A stretch of DNA of 64,000 nt from Vanilla planifolia (taxonomy: Eukaryota > Streptophyta > Magnoliopsida > Asparagales > Orchidaceae): NCBI GenBank assembly GCA_023846275.1, contig JAIUJO010000291.1, positions 587,978 through 651,977 on the forward strand. The letters are read 5' to 3'. Under the pieces are notes generated by a model, which saw nothing but the letters and a program-made list of their open reading frames with translations, made no database searches and was not told where the DNA came from. This document shows positions 1 through 13,125 of the stretch, piece after piece (positions within the stretch are counted from its first letter, which is position 1; each line of letters begins with the position of its first letter). The position numbers and the translations under genes were made by a program.

Positions 1-330
1 AATCTCTTAATTACACCATTTTGTTGAGGGGACATAGGTGAAGAAAATGCATGCAAATCTATTTTTTTATGAAAATCATCAAACAATTTATTCTTGAGTT
101 CTTCATCATTATCACTTAGAGCAAAGATAACCTAAGATTATGCTCTGTTTTAGTCATAGCAATCAATCTTATAAATATTTCAAAAACTTTATTTTTATTT
201 TTAACAAAAAGAACCCATATAAACCTAATGAAGTCATCTACAATATAAACCCATATTTGCTTTTACCTAACCTCTCAAAATGAATATGATCAACTAGATC
301 TAAATGAAAAAATTCTAATACTTTCTTAAT
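1..330 (-). pseudogene. Ty1/copia integrase core, broken and partial
   Basis: This is the retroviral-type integrase catalytic core (rve family), which in live elements inserts the cDNA into the host genome. The first catalytic Asp sits in HLDL (306-295). A one-base frame change follows near 238-250, after which VDDFIRFIWVLFVKNKNKVF (from 241) matches the usual VDDYSRFTWVLF stretch. A TAA stop and a second frame change lie near 116-140. The second catalytic Asp is in SDNDEEL (from 116). The last block, FSSPMSPQQNGVIKR, ends at position 3; the family has a Glu before the Arg, the third catalytic residue, but here codon 8-6 gives Lys. The three parts use three reading frames. The left edge cuts the domain just after this motif. 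Stops, shifts and the Glu-to-Lys change all say it is inactive. Confidence 0.9.
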
Positions 331-660
331 AGTAAGTTTTATAGATGGTTTAAAACTCACTTTGGTTTGTTTTCCTAATTGACATAAAATATATAATTTA
401 TCACTTGACCAACTAAGGTTTTGCAAACTTCTAATTAGGTTAAACTTTAAAAGATCTTTAAAAAAAGACTTTCTTAAGTGATAAAATCTTCTATACATAA
501 AGTAGAATTATTATCATGTGATGTAAGATATTCTAGACTACTATCTTTAATGATGTACAAAAATAAAATGCATGTTTTATCTTTTCTATATCTAATGATA
601 AGTGGAAGATAATATTTACTAATAATTCATTTCTTTTTATTAAATAAAATGTTAAAATTT
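330..660 (-). pseudogene. GAG-pre-integrase segment of the copia relic
   Basis: This segment lies between protease and integrase in copia polyproteins and carries a His/Cys zinc-binding pattern. The clearest part is an open stretch from 498 down to the frame break near 238. It reads into DLLKFNLIRSLQNLSWSSDK and then CQLGKQTKVSFK (384-349), matching the family's KxDLVxGLPKxxFxxDKxCxxCQLGKQT pattern. The last Cys of the zinc site is kept at 384-382, while the expected earlier Cys of the pair reads Tyr. The usual LWHRRLGH motif just upstream is too worn to recognise; only a weak NSTLCIEDFITL-like tract stands at that place. Further up, a FNKKK-stop-IISK stretch (near 630-650) resembles the pre-integrase N-terminal strand. 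It is a non-functional remnant. Confidence 0.82.
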
Positions 661-1000
661 GAATCACATAATAAACTAATATTAAGAAGATTATATATTA
701 AATCTTGTACAAAGAGGACCTTTCTTATAGAAGTGTGTGAATTGCTTATAGCTCTAATTCTAATCACTTTCTTCTTTGAGTTGTCACCAAGAGAAAATCA
801 AACATTAGTTTTAACTCGAAGGAACATGGCTATAACACAAATCAAACATTTTTTTTGGGTCCCAAACCTTCTTGGATCCATATGTCTTAACTTGATCATT
901 AATTTAATTATTATTTCAAATCCATATAAGTCAAGAAGATTTATCATCAACTCGTTTATCTATATTTTTTATTATATAATCTAAATAAAGCTTTTCAAAT
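660..1000 (-). pseudogene. Worn gag C-terminal / protease zone of the copia relic
   Basis: By position this zone should hold the gag CCHC knuckle and the aspartic protease. One landmark is visible: a GSKKVWDPKK tract at about 880-851, which fits the G-P-K-x-x-W-V-P-K motif that many plant copia elements carry shortly before the protease. Neither the CCHC finger nor the expected LDSGCSxHMT protease motif could be read in any minus-strand frame; stops are frequent. An open plus-strand frame of 111 codons (649-984) overlies this stretch, but it is the AT-rich antisense shadow of the relic and has no recognisable domain. The boundaries are approximate. Confidence 0.6.
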
Positions 1001-1735
1001 CGAAGTTTCCTCACTTGGGATGGAGAAATCTAAGTTTGTAGAATAATTGACTATAATGGCTATCAATGTTTTCCTTCTTTTTCCTTTCTTTTTGTACCAC
1101 AAGTACTTCATCCCTTGTCTTGTACGCTCAACTTCAATTGTTAAAAGCTCACCCAATAACTTATCTATGGTCTTAATCAAAATATTTTATGTTGTTTTCA
1201 ACATCATTACTAATGGATCATGTTATTAAGGTAGAACACAAAGATCTTCCTCACTTGTTCACCAACAAAAAACTCCTTGCCAAGGTTAGACAACATATTA
1301 ATAATATTTTTAAATCTTATAAAAATAGTTTTAATACTTTCATTCATATTCATCTAAAAGAATTCATTCTCTTGAACAAGCATGTTCATTTTACTCTACT
1401 TAACTTGAGAACTACCTTTATAAGCAACTTTAAGTTTAGACCAATTCTCATTTGCTACTTTCAAGTTCATGATTTGATTACATTTTGGTACTTAAATTAG
1501 AACACAATATTCATAGTCCAAGAATTTTTTTGAGTTCAGTGTTTCTTCTTATGAGTGAGTTCTCTTAATAGTTTTCTCACTTTTCTCCACCAATAGTCTT
1601 AGTAAAAAAACTCAATTGTATATACAATAGTATCCCAAATATTCAAATCAATGAATTCTAAAAATAAATGCATAAGGTTTTTCTAATAAAGTTAAAACAC
1701 ATCTTTCAACAAAAGTGGTCAAAGTGAAGAAGGTC
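1000..1735 (-). pseudogene. Copia gag (UBN2-type capsid region), broken and truncated at its N-terminus
   Basis: Gag forms the virus-like particle of copia elements. In order on the minus strand: DLNIWDTIV (1649-1623) matches the N-terminal DyeIWDiv block; VANENWSKLKVAYKGSSQVK (1458-1399) matches the AKEMWDxLEVTYEGTSQVK block and is followed at once by a TAG stop; after another stop comes RFKNIINMLSNLGKE (1317-1273), then VRKI (1254-1243), matching the FTRFTxIINxLxxLGKxYxxxExVRKILRSLP block. TIDKLLGELLTIEVE (1171-1127) matches LDELIGSLxTYE near the domain end. Several in-frame stops, including three close together near 1205-1212, separate the blocks. No credible start codon or 5' leader is seen, because the CA array begins in or just before the N-terminal coding part. 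Family assignment is firm; the N-terminal edge is inferred. Confidence 0.87.
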
Positions 1736-4700
1736 ATACAAGTGCACACACATACACACACACACACACACGTACACACATACAGACAAATGCACACAGA
1801 CATACAAATGCAAATGCACACATGCCAACAAACAAATGCACATAGACACACACGTGCACACACACGCACACACATACATGCAAATGCACCACATAAACAC
1901 ACACATACATTCACTCTCACACACAGACATATGCACACACGCAAACACATAAATACCCACAAGCACTCACATACACATAGTCATAAAAGTACTCACACAC
2001 AAACTTGTAGGCATGCAAACACATGCACATGCACATGCTCATGCACACAAACACATTCATGCATACACACATCCATAACCAAGTATGCTTACGTACTAAT
2101 GCAAACAAATATGTATAAGCACACATATGCATGTAAAAACACAAACACATGCATAAATGCATACATGCACATATGCACAAACACACAAGCACACGTGCAT
2201 AAGCACACACATACACACACACTTTCACACTAATGCATTAATACACACACACTTGCACTTGCACACATGCATAGACAAACACACACACATGGATGCACAT
2301 GCACACATACTCAAACCTATTCACATGCAGACACACACACACACATACACACACTTATGCATGCACACATGTGCAAACTCATAGACATCAACAGGCACAT
2401 GCCCATGCATAAACATGTTAACACACAAACACTTATGCATTTACAAGCACATACACATGTATACACGCAAGCACACATGCACACACACAGAGGCATAAGA
2501 AAATATAGAAACATGGATGCATGTATGCGTGAAAACATGAATGCACACATGTGTATGCACATATGTAGACATATGCATGCATGTGCACATGCACATGCAC
2601 ACACACTTGTGCACATGCACAAGCACATCCACCAACACACACATGAACCCACTCTTACATACACATATGTGTGTTCTTCGACACACCCACATGCGCACAC
2701 ACACAAGCATGTCTACATGCATGCACACATGCACATGCACACACCCACACACATAAACAAATACGTGCACTTGTGCACTCACCATTACACATATATATGA
2801 GAGAGCACACACACATACATGCTTGCATTAAATCACACGCTTGCATTAACTCACACGCACACAAACACCAACATACTCATGCCTCCACACACATGCACAC
2901 ACACATGTACACACAAAAACACATATAAATGCATGCACAAATGACAAGCACATAAACAGCCACACATGTACAAACTTGCAAGAGCATAACCACATACCCC
3001 CATGCACACACATAAGCACATCAACACCACACACATAAAAGAATGCACATGCACATGCACATACAAGCACACATACAAGCAAATGCAAGCATATAGATAT
3101 GCATACGAGCACACACATCCACACACACACACACACATGCACATGAACTTTTATGTGCACACATGTATACACACATGTGCATGCACATGCAAAAGTACAC
3201 ACACAAGAATGCTTACACATAAACAAACTCACATAAGCACCGATGAATGCACCTACATACAAAAGTACATGCACATACATGCATACACCCACACGTACAT
3301 GCATACACACACACATGCATGCACATGCACACAAACACATGCACACATACATGAACACAAACATACACCCACACATGCACACATGAATACATGCACACAC
3401 ACATGCACTCATGAGCATAGAAACTCACATTTATGTGCACATACATGGAGATACACACACATACACACACATACATATTACACATACTCACAAACACACA
3501 TACATGCATACACATATGCACACAGACAAGGAAACATATGCACATGCACACGTACACTTCTATACATGCACTAACACACTCAAAGGTGTATACATATGCA
3601 CACAATAATGTGCACACACATGCACACACACACAAGCACACACATATAAACACAAATGTGCACACATGCTCAAACACAATCACGTACATGCATATGCACA
3701 CATGAACACACACATGTACATGAACCCATACACATACACATAAACATGTATGCACAAATGCATATTCATAGCAACACACACATTCACAAAACCACACACA
3801 CATGCATCAACACACTCTCACACATAAAGGAGCACACACAAACCCACACATGTACACAAATGCAAAAACATGCACAAACATAGTCACGCACATGCGCACA
3901 CACACAAACATATGCACACACACGTGCAAACACATAAGTACACACACACACACATGTGCGCACACACACACGTACACTCACATACACAAACATAGAAGCA
4001 CACACACTAGCATGCAGGCATGCACAAACATATGCATAATCAAATACATGCACATGCACACATGCACACAAGCATACACACACTCACACATACACGAATG
4101 TACTCACACATACATACCCTCATGCATGCATACAGACACACAAACACTCACATAAGTGAATACATGCAAACACACATACACACACACATATGTCTACAAA
4201 CACACACAAATGCATGCAATCATATGCACACACGAACACACACACACACACATACAAACCCACAAACATACCCTAGACACACGCTTGTGCATACGAACAC
4301 ACACGCACATGCACATGCACACACACAAAAACCCACACATGCATACCTGCAAATGTATGTAGACACACGTATACATGTGCAGACATGCACATGCATAACC
4401 ACACACTTATGCAGACACGCACACATAAGCACTCCCACACAAAAACATACACACATACAAAGCAACACGTAGGAACATAGATGCACTCACACATGCACAC
4501 GTGCAAGAGAACATGCACACTCAAACATGCATACATACATGAATGTGCACTCACACATACATGCACACATAGCCACACAACTAACAAAATTCATACACAT
4601 ACACACATAACACACAAACACACGCACACATGTTCACACATGCACATAAATTCATACATGCATCCACGCATGCACAAACACACGCATGCACATGGACAAC

Positions 4701-5907
4701 TATACTACACGCACACATGCATCATGATACACAAAACATAAGCACACATAGTACACACACAGACAAACACACGGCCCATGCATGCACACATACATATATA
4801 CACACAAACAAATGCACACACATATACACACACATTACGAAACACACACAATCATACATGCATATGTTCACACACGACGAAATGCACACAATCGTACACA
4901 CATGCACATGCACATGGACACACACACACTACCTAATCAAATAGACATGTATGAAAACTCATGCTTGCACCCACAAATGTATTGATCCACATAGATACAC
5001 ACTTAAGAAAACATGTGCACAAACATACACACACTCATATAACCATATACATAGATGCATACACATATACACATGCACACACAAGCACTTGCACAAACAA
5101 GCACACTCATGCACATTCATAGGCATAGGCACACACACACAAACATAGGTTCATAAACATGCACATACACAAATTGAAATGCACATAAATGTATGCACAA
5201 AAATACATGCACACTCACACATGAAAACATGCAAATACACACACACACACAAGTGCATACACATACACATGCACAAGCATGTACAAACACACATGCATGC
5301 ATAGACACACCCACACATACACATGTACACAGATACATATGCACATGCACATATACAGACACACATGCACACATTCACACAAAGACACATGCTTAAACAC
5401 ACACATATACACATGCACAAGTGCATGTATACGTGCAAAAAATGCACAAGAACACATGTGCATGCTTACACACAAATAAAAACACATTCACACACACACA
5501 CACATACACAAACATATGCACACATAGATGCATCCGCACACATGATGCATCCACACACACACATACACAAACATGCTAGGATTCATATGCAAACAAGCAC
5601 ACACACATAGATACACATAGCTGCACATACACAAATATCAAAACACATTCATCCTTGCATACATACACGCACACACATATGCACACATGCACTCAGACAT
5701 GTGCACACATGCACATACAAATGCACACACATACATGTACACACATGGATATGCACATGCAAGCACGCCTACGCAAATTCTTATAGGAAAATAGATGCAC
5801 ATACATGCATGTGTGCACACGTGCACACATACACATGTACACACATGCACACCCATAAGTACATAGACATGCATATAAGCATGCACACATACACACACAC
5901 ACATGCA

Positions 5908-6491
5908 TGCATATGGTCACAAAGATGGCCATGCATACAGATGCAAAAATGCTCACATAGCACACACGCACATGCACATACTTGCAAACCCACTTATTCA
6001 CAAATAGACACATACATGCATTAAAAGATACACACCCACCCACCCACACTCACACGTGTGTCTATACATATGCATGCATGCATGTACACATGGAAGCATG
6101 TACTCAAACATGCTCAAAAGAATGTATAATAACACATGCCCACACAGACCCACACAAACAAATGTACATGCACTCACAAACATACACCAATGTGCACACA
6201 TACACATGCACATGCATGTCAATGCACAAAACAATAAAAGTAAATTCACAAGCATGTACACACACATGCATGCTAATACATACATGCACACATCTACAAA
6301 TATGCATACTCATACACAAATGCACTTGCACATGCATAGACACAAACAAACACACACATGTATGCACAACTGCATACACACATGCACGTATATGCAATCA
6401 CTTATGCACACACTTGCACATTCACATAAATCCGAACACACACACAGATGCACACTTATGCACAAAACACATATGCACACGCACACATATA
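5908..6491. repeat. Dispersed duplicate block A (pairs with 12585-13125)
   Basis: This stretch shares an ordered set of unusual words with block B: AAAGATGGCC (5921), a run of ACCC units before CACACTC (about 6031-6050), GCATGCATGCATGTACACAT (6072), AAGAATGTAT (6118), ACAAACAAATG (6154), AAAACAATAAAAG (6228), AAATATGCATACTCAT (6298), GCAATCA (6393) and a CATATGCACACGCACA tract (6470). The offset to block B is exactly 6669 bp over the first several landmarks, then moves between about 6636 and 6709 as small indels build up. Such ordered words would not be expected to recur by chance even in this composition. It is most simply an old duplication of a unit of about 6.67 kb, or of this block alone. 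Confidence 0.75.
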
Positions 6492-7740
6492 TCAAGTACA
6501 AACATGCACAAACACACATGCATGCAAAAGTACAAACACATGCACACACATACATTAACACAATCACATATACATACACACAAACTTGCACACACCCATG
6601 CATGCACACACATTTTCAAACATATAGACACACACAAACATGCATGCATCGATGCATACACATGTCCACATACACATATAAACATGAACATTCACACAAG
6701 CACATAGATATGCAAGTGCACCAAAACACATGCACAGCCACACATATGTGCACACAGGCTAGTAGCACACCTTCTCACAAGAAAACTCATAAACATGGTC
6801 AGACACATGCACACATAATCACTGAAGCACATGCACACACAAACACTTGCACACATGTACAACTATGCACATATAGGCACACACAAACATAGAAATATGT
6901 ATACAATCATGCACACATAGACACATGCACAAAACACACACAAACACATGTGCATGCACTCACGCACACACACATGCACACATATGTACAAATGCATAAA
7001 AATGCACACACAAATGCATACACACACATACATAAAAATGCACACTTTCCTAAAGGCACACACACACATTAAAATATGCACATATAGATACACACACACA
7101 CTCACTCACTCACACATATACTCACTCACACACACATGAACATATACCCACACATGCATTATCAATATACACATGTGCTAAGTTGTACACACACATGCAC
7201 AAACACACAAACACATGCACACACATAAGAACAATCACACACATACACCTAAACATACACACGCACACATACACATATACACATGAGTGTAAACGTGACA
7301 TGCACACAAATGTAAACATACACATAAATCCATACACATGCATGTGCACATAAATACAAGCATGCACACACACACAAATGCAAGCACACATGCCCAAACT
7401 CATGGGCACATTCACACATATATGTGCACATCCATGCACACACATAGACACTCACACATGGATGTATGCACACACAAACACAAGCATGCACACCCATACA
7501 CATTCACGCACATGCACACTCAACATAGGCATGGACACACACACCCAAAAGAAAATGCACAAATACAATCACAAACATGCATGCAAATTCACACATGCAT
7601 ACACACACATGTGCTCATGCACATACACAAAATCGAGCACATACACCTACGATTCACACAAATAGGAATGAACACAAGACCAAAGACACATACATATGTA
7701 AACAAGTATGCACATATGAGTGTACCCATGCACGCACATG

Positions 7741-7800
7741 CACATATATACACACATGGACACACACATGCACATATATACACACATGGACACACACATG
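7741..7800. repeat. 30-bp tandem repeat, 2 identical copies
   Basis: Copies 7741-7770 and 7771-7800 are identical, each made of a CACATATATA part and a CACACATGGACACACACATG part. A partial third copy (CACACATGGACA) follows. The period is even, so the two-base register of the array is kept. Confidence 0.95.
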
Positions 7801-10452
7801 CACACATGGACATGCAAATCTACCTACATGGAGTGGCACATGCACACACACGCACACTCACATGAAGATGCACCAGGACACAAACAAGCACAAGCATACA
7901 CACATGCATTCATGCAAGCACAAACACGCATAGTAATAACCACAAAATCAAAGATGTGCATATGCAAACAAGCACGTACACACACACACATGCACAAGCA
8001 CACACACAAGAGTATCGGTGGACACACATGCTTACACAAACACATGCACATGTACACACATGCACAAGCACACTCTCATACTCACACATAAAGGAACACA
8101 CACACACACACACATACATAAAAAAGCACATGCACTCACATATGTGCATACACATACACATGAATACACATACTTGAACATGTTATTATACATGCCCAAA
8201 TGCATAAAACAAATGCATGCATAGGTACAAATACATACACATGCATGCATACACACATGCACTGATACAAACAAGCAATCACATGAACACACAAACAAAG
8301 GAACATACGTACATTCATACACATACACGCAAATGCAAACACACAGATGCGTGCACTCACGTATGTTTGTGCATGCATGCGAATGCTTGTAGACTTGCAC
8401 ACAGACAAATATGCATAGGCATGCACACACACACTCACATGCAAAAACATGAACACACATATAAACACACACAAATAGATTCACACTCATACACTTGTAT
8501 GCACACATGATGCACATGCACACACATGCAAACACTCATGCAAACATATGCCCACACTAATACACATGCATGCCTGCACACTCACACATGCACACAAACA
8601 CACAAGCAAGCACAAACCTGATCACACACACACATGATTACATATACACAGAACATGCACAAATACACCTGTGCAATGCACACACATGAATGCACACAAA
8701 CATGCACACACATGCCCATGCATACATGTGTGCTCACATAAACTCACACTGAATCCTACACGTGCCCATAGACATCATGCACACACATACACACATACAT
8801 AGACACACACATGCACATTAACAAACACATGCTTGCACACACACACACACATGCAAATGCACACAAACACATGCAAATACACACAAATGCATGCATACAC
8901 ACACACACAAGAACGTAAGAACACACATGTGCCCTCACACATATATAAGTACATAAGCACAAATGTATACACAAACACAAATACTCTAACCCACAAAAAC
9001 TCACATATGGACATGCTCGCACGCACGCACATGTGCATGTGCATACAAGTACACACACATAGACACACCTATATGCACACACATGAAAACCCTCCTACAT
9101 GGATTCATATACACATGAGAAAACACATGTGCACATATGAATGTGAAAACACATGTGTAGACACACATGTACACATAGTTGCACTGTCACATACATTCAC
9201 AAACATATATATACCCACACATATGCTTAATGCATACACTTATCCACACATAAGGAATTATGCACATATAAAACACACACAAACACTCACACACATGAAC
9301 ACACACACCACACGTATCCACACGCACACTTATGCATGCACTTACACACACACACACAAATGCACAAACAATGCATACACACACACATTCACATGCATGC
9401 ATAGATGCACTTACACTTAGACACACACACTTACACATGTACACACATGCACATGAATAACCACATACACACCCAAACATGCACATGAATTCAACAACAC
9501 ACATTGTCACAATCACAGACACACAAGCACAAACACACAAGTGTGCATACGTGCATGCATGTACTCACACACACACTTAGTATGTGCACATATATGGATG
9601 CACATAGACACACAAAATCACACACATGCACACATGTGCATGTAATTCACACATGAACATGTACACACATGCACACAAGCAGACACACATATTCATGCAT
9701 GCATGAACATGCACACACATACACAGACATGCACACATGTACACACACTCACACACACACACATGCACCCCACCCACCCACACATACACACATAAGCAAG
9801 CACACAAACATACGCATGAACAGACTCACTTTAAGACACACACAAACCCATGCATGCAACCATGCACACAGAAGCACAAAAACTCACATGTGCACATACA
9901 AACATGCATGCATAAGTATGCATGCACATATAATCATACACACGCAAAACACCTACACAATGACACAAATACATATGTGCATACAAACATATAAAAACAC
10001 ACATAAAACACACCAACACACATGGATAAACACACACACACATACATATTTATATGCACATGTAAATACGTGCATGCCCACACATACTAACATGTACTTA
10101 CATGCACAAAATAAGTCCACATACACGTATATGCACACATATGCATGGACACACACACTCACGCATAGCCATACAAGCATTAATATGCAGACATAAACAC
10201 TAACATGCATGCATGAACGCATGTACTCATGTGTAAGAATCTATAAACATGCACAGATGCATACATGCTCACACAAACACACACACATGCTTGCATACTC
10301 ACAAAAATGTATACACATGCATATGAATACAAACACACACAAACACTCACATACATACATGCATGCACACCACCCATGCATGCTCATGCATACACATGCA
10401 AACAAAGATGCATAACCACATCCATAAGCATGTTTACATATAGACACACTCA

Positions 10453-10506
10453 CACACAACACACATAATACACACAACACACATAATACACACAACACAC
10501 ATAATG
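10453..10506. repeat. 18-bp tandem repeat, 3 copies
   Basis: Unit CACACAACACACATAATA occurs at 10453, 10471 and 10489, the last ending in G in place of A. The AAC in each unit breaks the usual CA register in a regular way, so the unit is easily told from its surroundings. Confidence 0.95.
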
Positions 10507-12047
10507 CACACAACATGCCCATGCACAGACACACCATCGCACACACACATTCACACACAAACATACAAATGCAAACAAACATGCACAGACATACATTCAC
10601 AAGCACATGCATGCTTGCACACATGTATCTCATGCACGCTTGCATGTACCCTTGCACACACAAAAAAGAAAACACCCACACATATGCAGACATACACACA
10701 TTCACACACACACTAACACACACATACACACATATATACACACAGTCACACACACATACGTGCATACACATAAACACACATGCATAGACACATGTACATG
10801 CATACTCGCATGCACACACATGCTCATGCAGATGCAAACACACACCCTCACATGCACATGTGCATGCACACACCCATACTCACAACTATGTACATACACA
10901 AATACAAACATATATGTACACACATTCATGCACGAATTGACAAATGCACAAAAACATGTAAACACACAGACTTTCATAGACTTATTCATGAATAACACAA
11001 AATATGCACATAGACAAATGCACATACACATACTCCTACACATACTTAGAAATATAGATCTGCTCATGCACACATACTTACACATAAAGACATGAACACA
11101 CATATACTTACAATGCCCACACACACACATGCTAAAATACACTAACACATACATATATAAACACACATGCATGCACACTCATAAATGCATGTAGAACAAC
11201 ATATAGATGCACACGCACATAGATTTATACACATACATACACGCATGTGTGCACATGCATGCAAACATACAAACACATGCACATGCACATACATATACAC
11301 ACACACGAGCACACACATGCACACACACACACACACATATACATACATGTGCATGCATGCACACACACGTAAAAGTATGCTTAGAAATACACATATGTGC
11401 ACACAAACAAACATAAATCCACACACATGAACACTAAGATACACCCACACACACAAACATGCATGCACGTTCAGACACACATAGATACATGCACATATGA
11501 ACATACACACATACACACATACAAACATACTCACATAAGCACCCCTCCACACACACACACATGTGTAGGCACTCACACAAGAATGCACATGCTCACACAT
11601 AAATGCAAAAACACACTTTCTCGTGCATATAAACACAAAAATAGACACACATACACATACATGCTTGCATAGCACAACCATATGCACACACACACACCCG
11701 TACATATACACGCACACACAGACACTTGTACCACACACACATAAAACATGCATGAACACACCCACACATGCACTTAAGGACATGTACACACACATGCACA
11801 TACACAAACAGAAAATCACATATGCAGACATATAAACACACATAAGCATACACAAATGCACAACATAAACACACACATGCACACCCATACTCATGCACAC
11901 ATTCAAATATGAGCACACATAATATAAACACACACAGACACACATGAGTATACTCGTACACATGTACAAGCACACATTAACATGCAAACACCCACACACA
12001 CAAATTCAAAAATGCACACGTACGCATGCTTACACCAATAAAGACAT

Positions 12048-12433
12048 GCATGCATGCACACACAAAAAAAGAATGCACACAAATATGCACTGACATGCAC
12101 AACCATATAGGTAGAAAGACACACACATATGAACACACCCACAAAAACCCACACACATGCATGTGCACACACACACACAAACAAAAACATATGCATATGC
12201 ACAAGCATATGCACATGCATACAGAAACACATGCTCGTGCATGCATGCACACGCACACAAAAAGAATGCACACAAATATGCACTAACATGCACAACCATA
12301 TAGGTAGAAAGACACACACACATGAACACACCCACAAAAACCCACACACATGCATGTGCACACACACACACTAACAAAAACATATGCATATGCACAAGCA
12401 TATGCACATGCATACACAAACACATGCTCGTGC
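12048..12433. repeat. 193-bp tandem duplication, two nearly identical copies
   Basis: Copy 1 runs 12048-12240 and copy 2 runs 12241-12433. From GAATGCACACAAATATGCAC (12071 and 12264) to CATGCTCGTGC (12230 and 12423) the two copies differ at four positions in 170 bp by direct reading. Both contain the rare words CCATATAGGTAGAAAGAC and CCCACAAAAACCCAC, so this is not the chance likeness expected inside a simple repeat. The first 23 bp of each copy are more variable in their A-run and CA phase. It is one of the youngest large changes I can see in the array and suits unequal exchange or replication slippage. Confidence 0.93.
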
Positions 12434-12584
12434 ACACCCACTCACACTCAATCACAATCATAATCATGTAATTGCACACACATCTACAAACTTGTGAACA
12501 TACACACCCACACACATGAACACACATGCACACATGCACATACATACGCATGCATGCACACCTATACACTGACATATGTTTCCA

Positions 12585-13125
12585 TATGCTCACAACGATG
12601 GCCACACACACACGTGCATAGAAGCTTGCACAATAGACACAAATGCATAGACCCAGGAATAGGCATATTCACACATAGATATAAACATGCATACATAGAT
12701 ACACACACCCACCCACACTCATGAGTGTGTGCATGCACACGCATGCATGCATGTACACATGCAAACATGTTCTCATACATGTTTGAAAGAATTTACAAAG
12801 ACACACCCACACAAACAAATGCACATGCACATGCACACACACCCATGCACACACAAATGCAAACACATGTATACACACAAGTTGTCATGCTCATGCACAT
12901 ACATGAAAGCACATGCACACACACATACTAGCACACAAAACAACAGAAGTAGATGCTCACACAAGCACACACACACACATGCACACACATACAAATATGC
13001 ATACTCATAAACACATGCACATGCACATGCAATCATATATGCACACACAGGAACACTCACGAACACCCACACAAACACCACCCACATGCATACTCATGCA
13101 CAAACACATATGCATGCACATATAT
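12585..13125. repeat. Dispersed duplicate block B (pairs with 5908-6491)
   Basis: The counterpart of block A. Landmarks here are CAACGATGGCC (12593), the ACCC/CACACTC tract (12705-12720), GCATGCATGCATGTACACAT (12741), AAAGAATTTA (12786), ACAAACAAATG (12811), AAAACAACAGAAG (12937), AAATATGCATACTCAT (12993), GCAATCA (13029) and a CATATGCATGCACA tract (about 13107). It also carries a 16-bp perfect palindrome at 12714-12729 where block A has the shorter CACACGTGTG. The two blocks differ by many substitutions and several small indels, so the duplication is clearly older than the 193-bp pair lying just to the left. Confidence 0.75.
12714..12729. repeat. 16-bp perfect palindrome
   Basis: CACACTCATGAGTGTG equals its own reverse complement. 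It lies inside block B; the matching place in block A has a 10-bp palindrome, CACACGTGTG (6051-6060). Confidence 0.9.

Larger units (their letters stand above)
1..1735 (-). mobile_element. Degenerate Ty1/copia retrotransposon internal region (gag-pol relic, 5'-truncated)
   Basis: The minus strand holds, in the usual copia order, gag, a worn protease zone, GAG-pre-integrase and the integrase core. Motifs seen include RFKNIINMLSNLGKE (1317-1273), LLGELLT (1159-1139), CQLGKQTKVSFK (384-349), HLDL (306-295), VDDF (241-230) and PQQNGV (26-12). These fit plant Tork/Tnt1-like copia polyproteins. The pieces lie in different frames and carry internal stops, so nothing here can make a functional polyprotein. 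The element leaves the window on the left before reverse transcriptase and RNase H. On the right it ends in the gag N-terminal region at the CA array, with no LTR, primer-binding site or target-site duplication in view. Base composition is AT-rich and quite unlike the rest of the window. The family-level call is firm; the lineage within copia is less certain. Confidence 0.9.

Noticed and set aside
649..984. 111-codon plus-strand frame in the AT-rich part
   Set aside because: It is the antisense of the gag/protease zone of the copia relic, whose coding direction is minus.
1..1735. Long terminal repeats of the copia element
   Set aside because: No TG...CA-bounded direct repeat, primer-binding site or polypurine tract is in view; only internal coding remnants are present.
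1715..2233. Plus-strand frame crossing from the retroelement into the array
   Set aside because: It starts antisense to gag and continues in CA repeat. There is no likeness to any family; it is a chance join.
6056..6892. 278-codon plus-strand open frame, His/Thr-rich (histidine-rich protein?)
   Set aside because: His and Thr come from CAC and ACA in the repeat. There is no signal peptide, no regular metal-binding unit and no start context; it crosses block A without any change.
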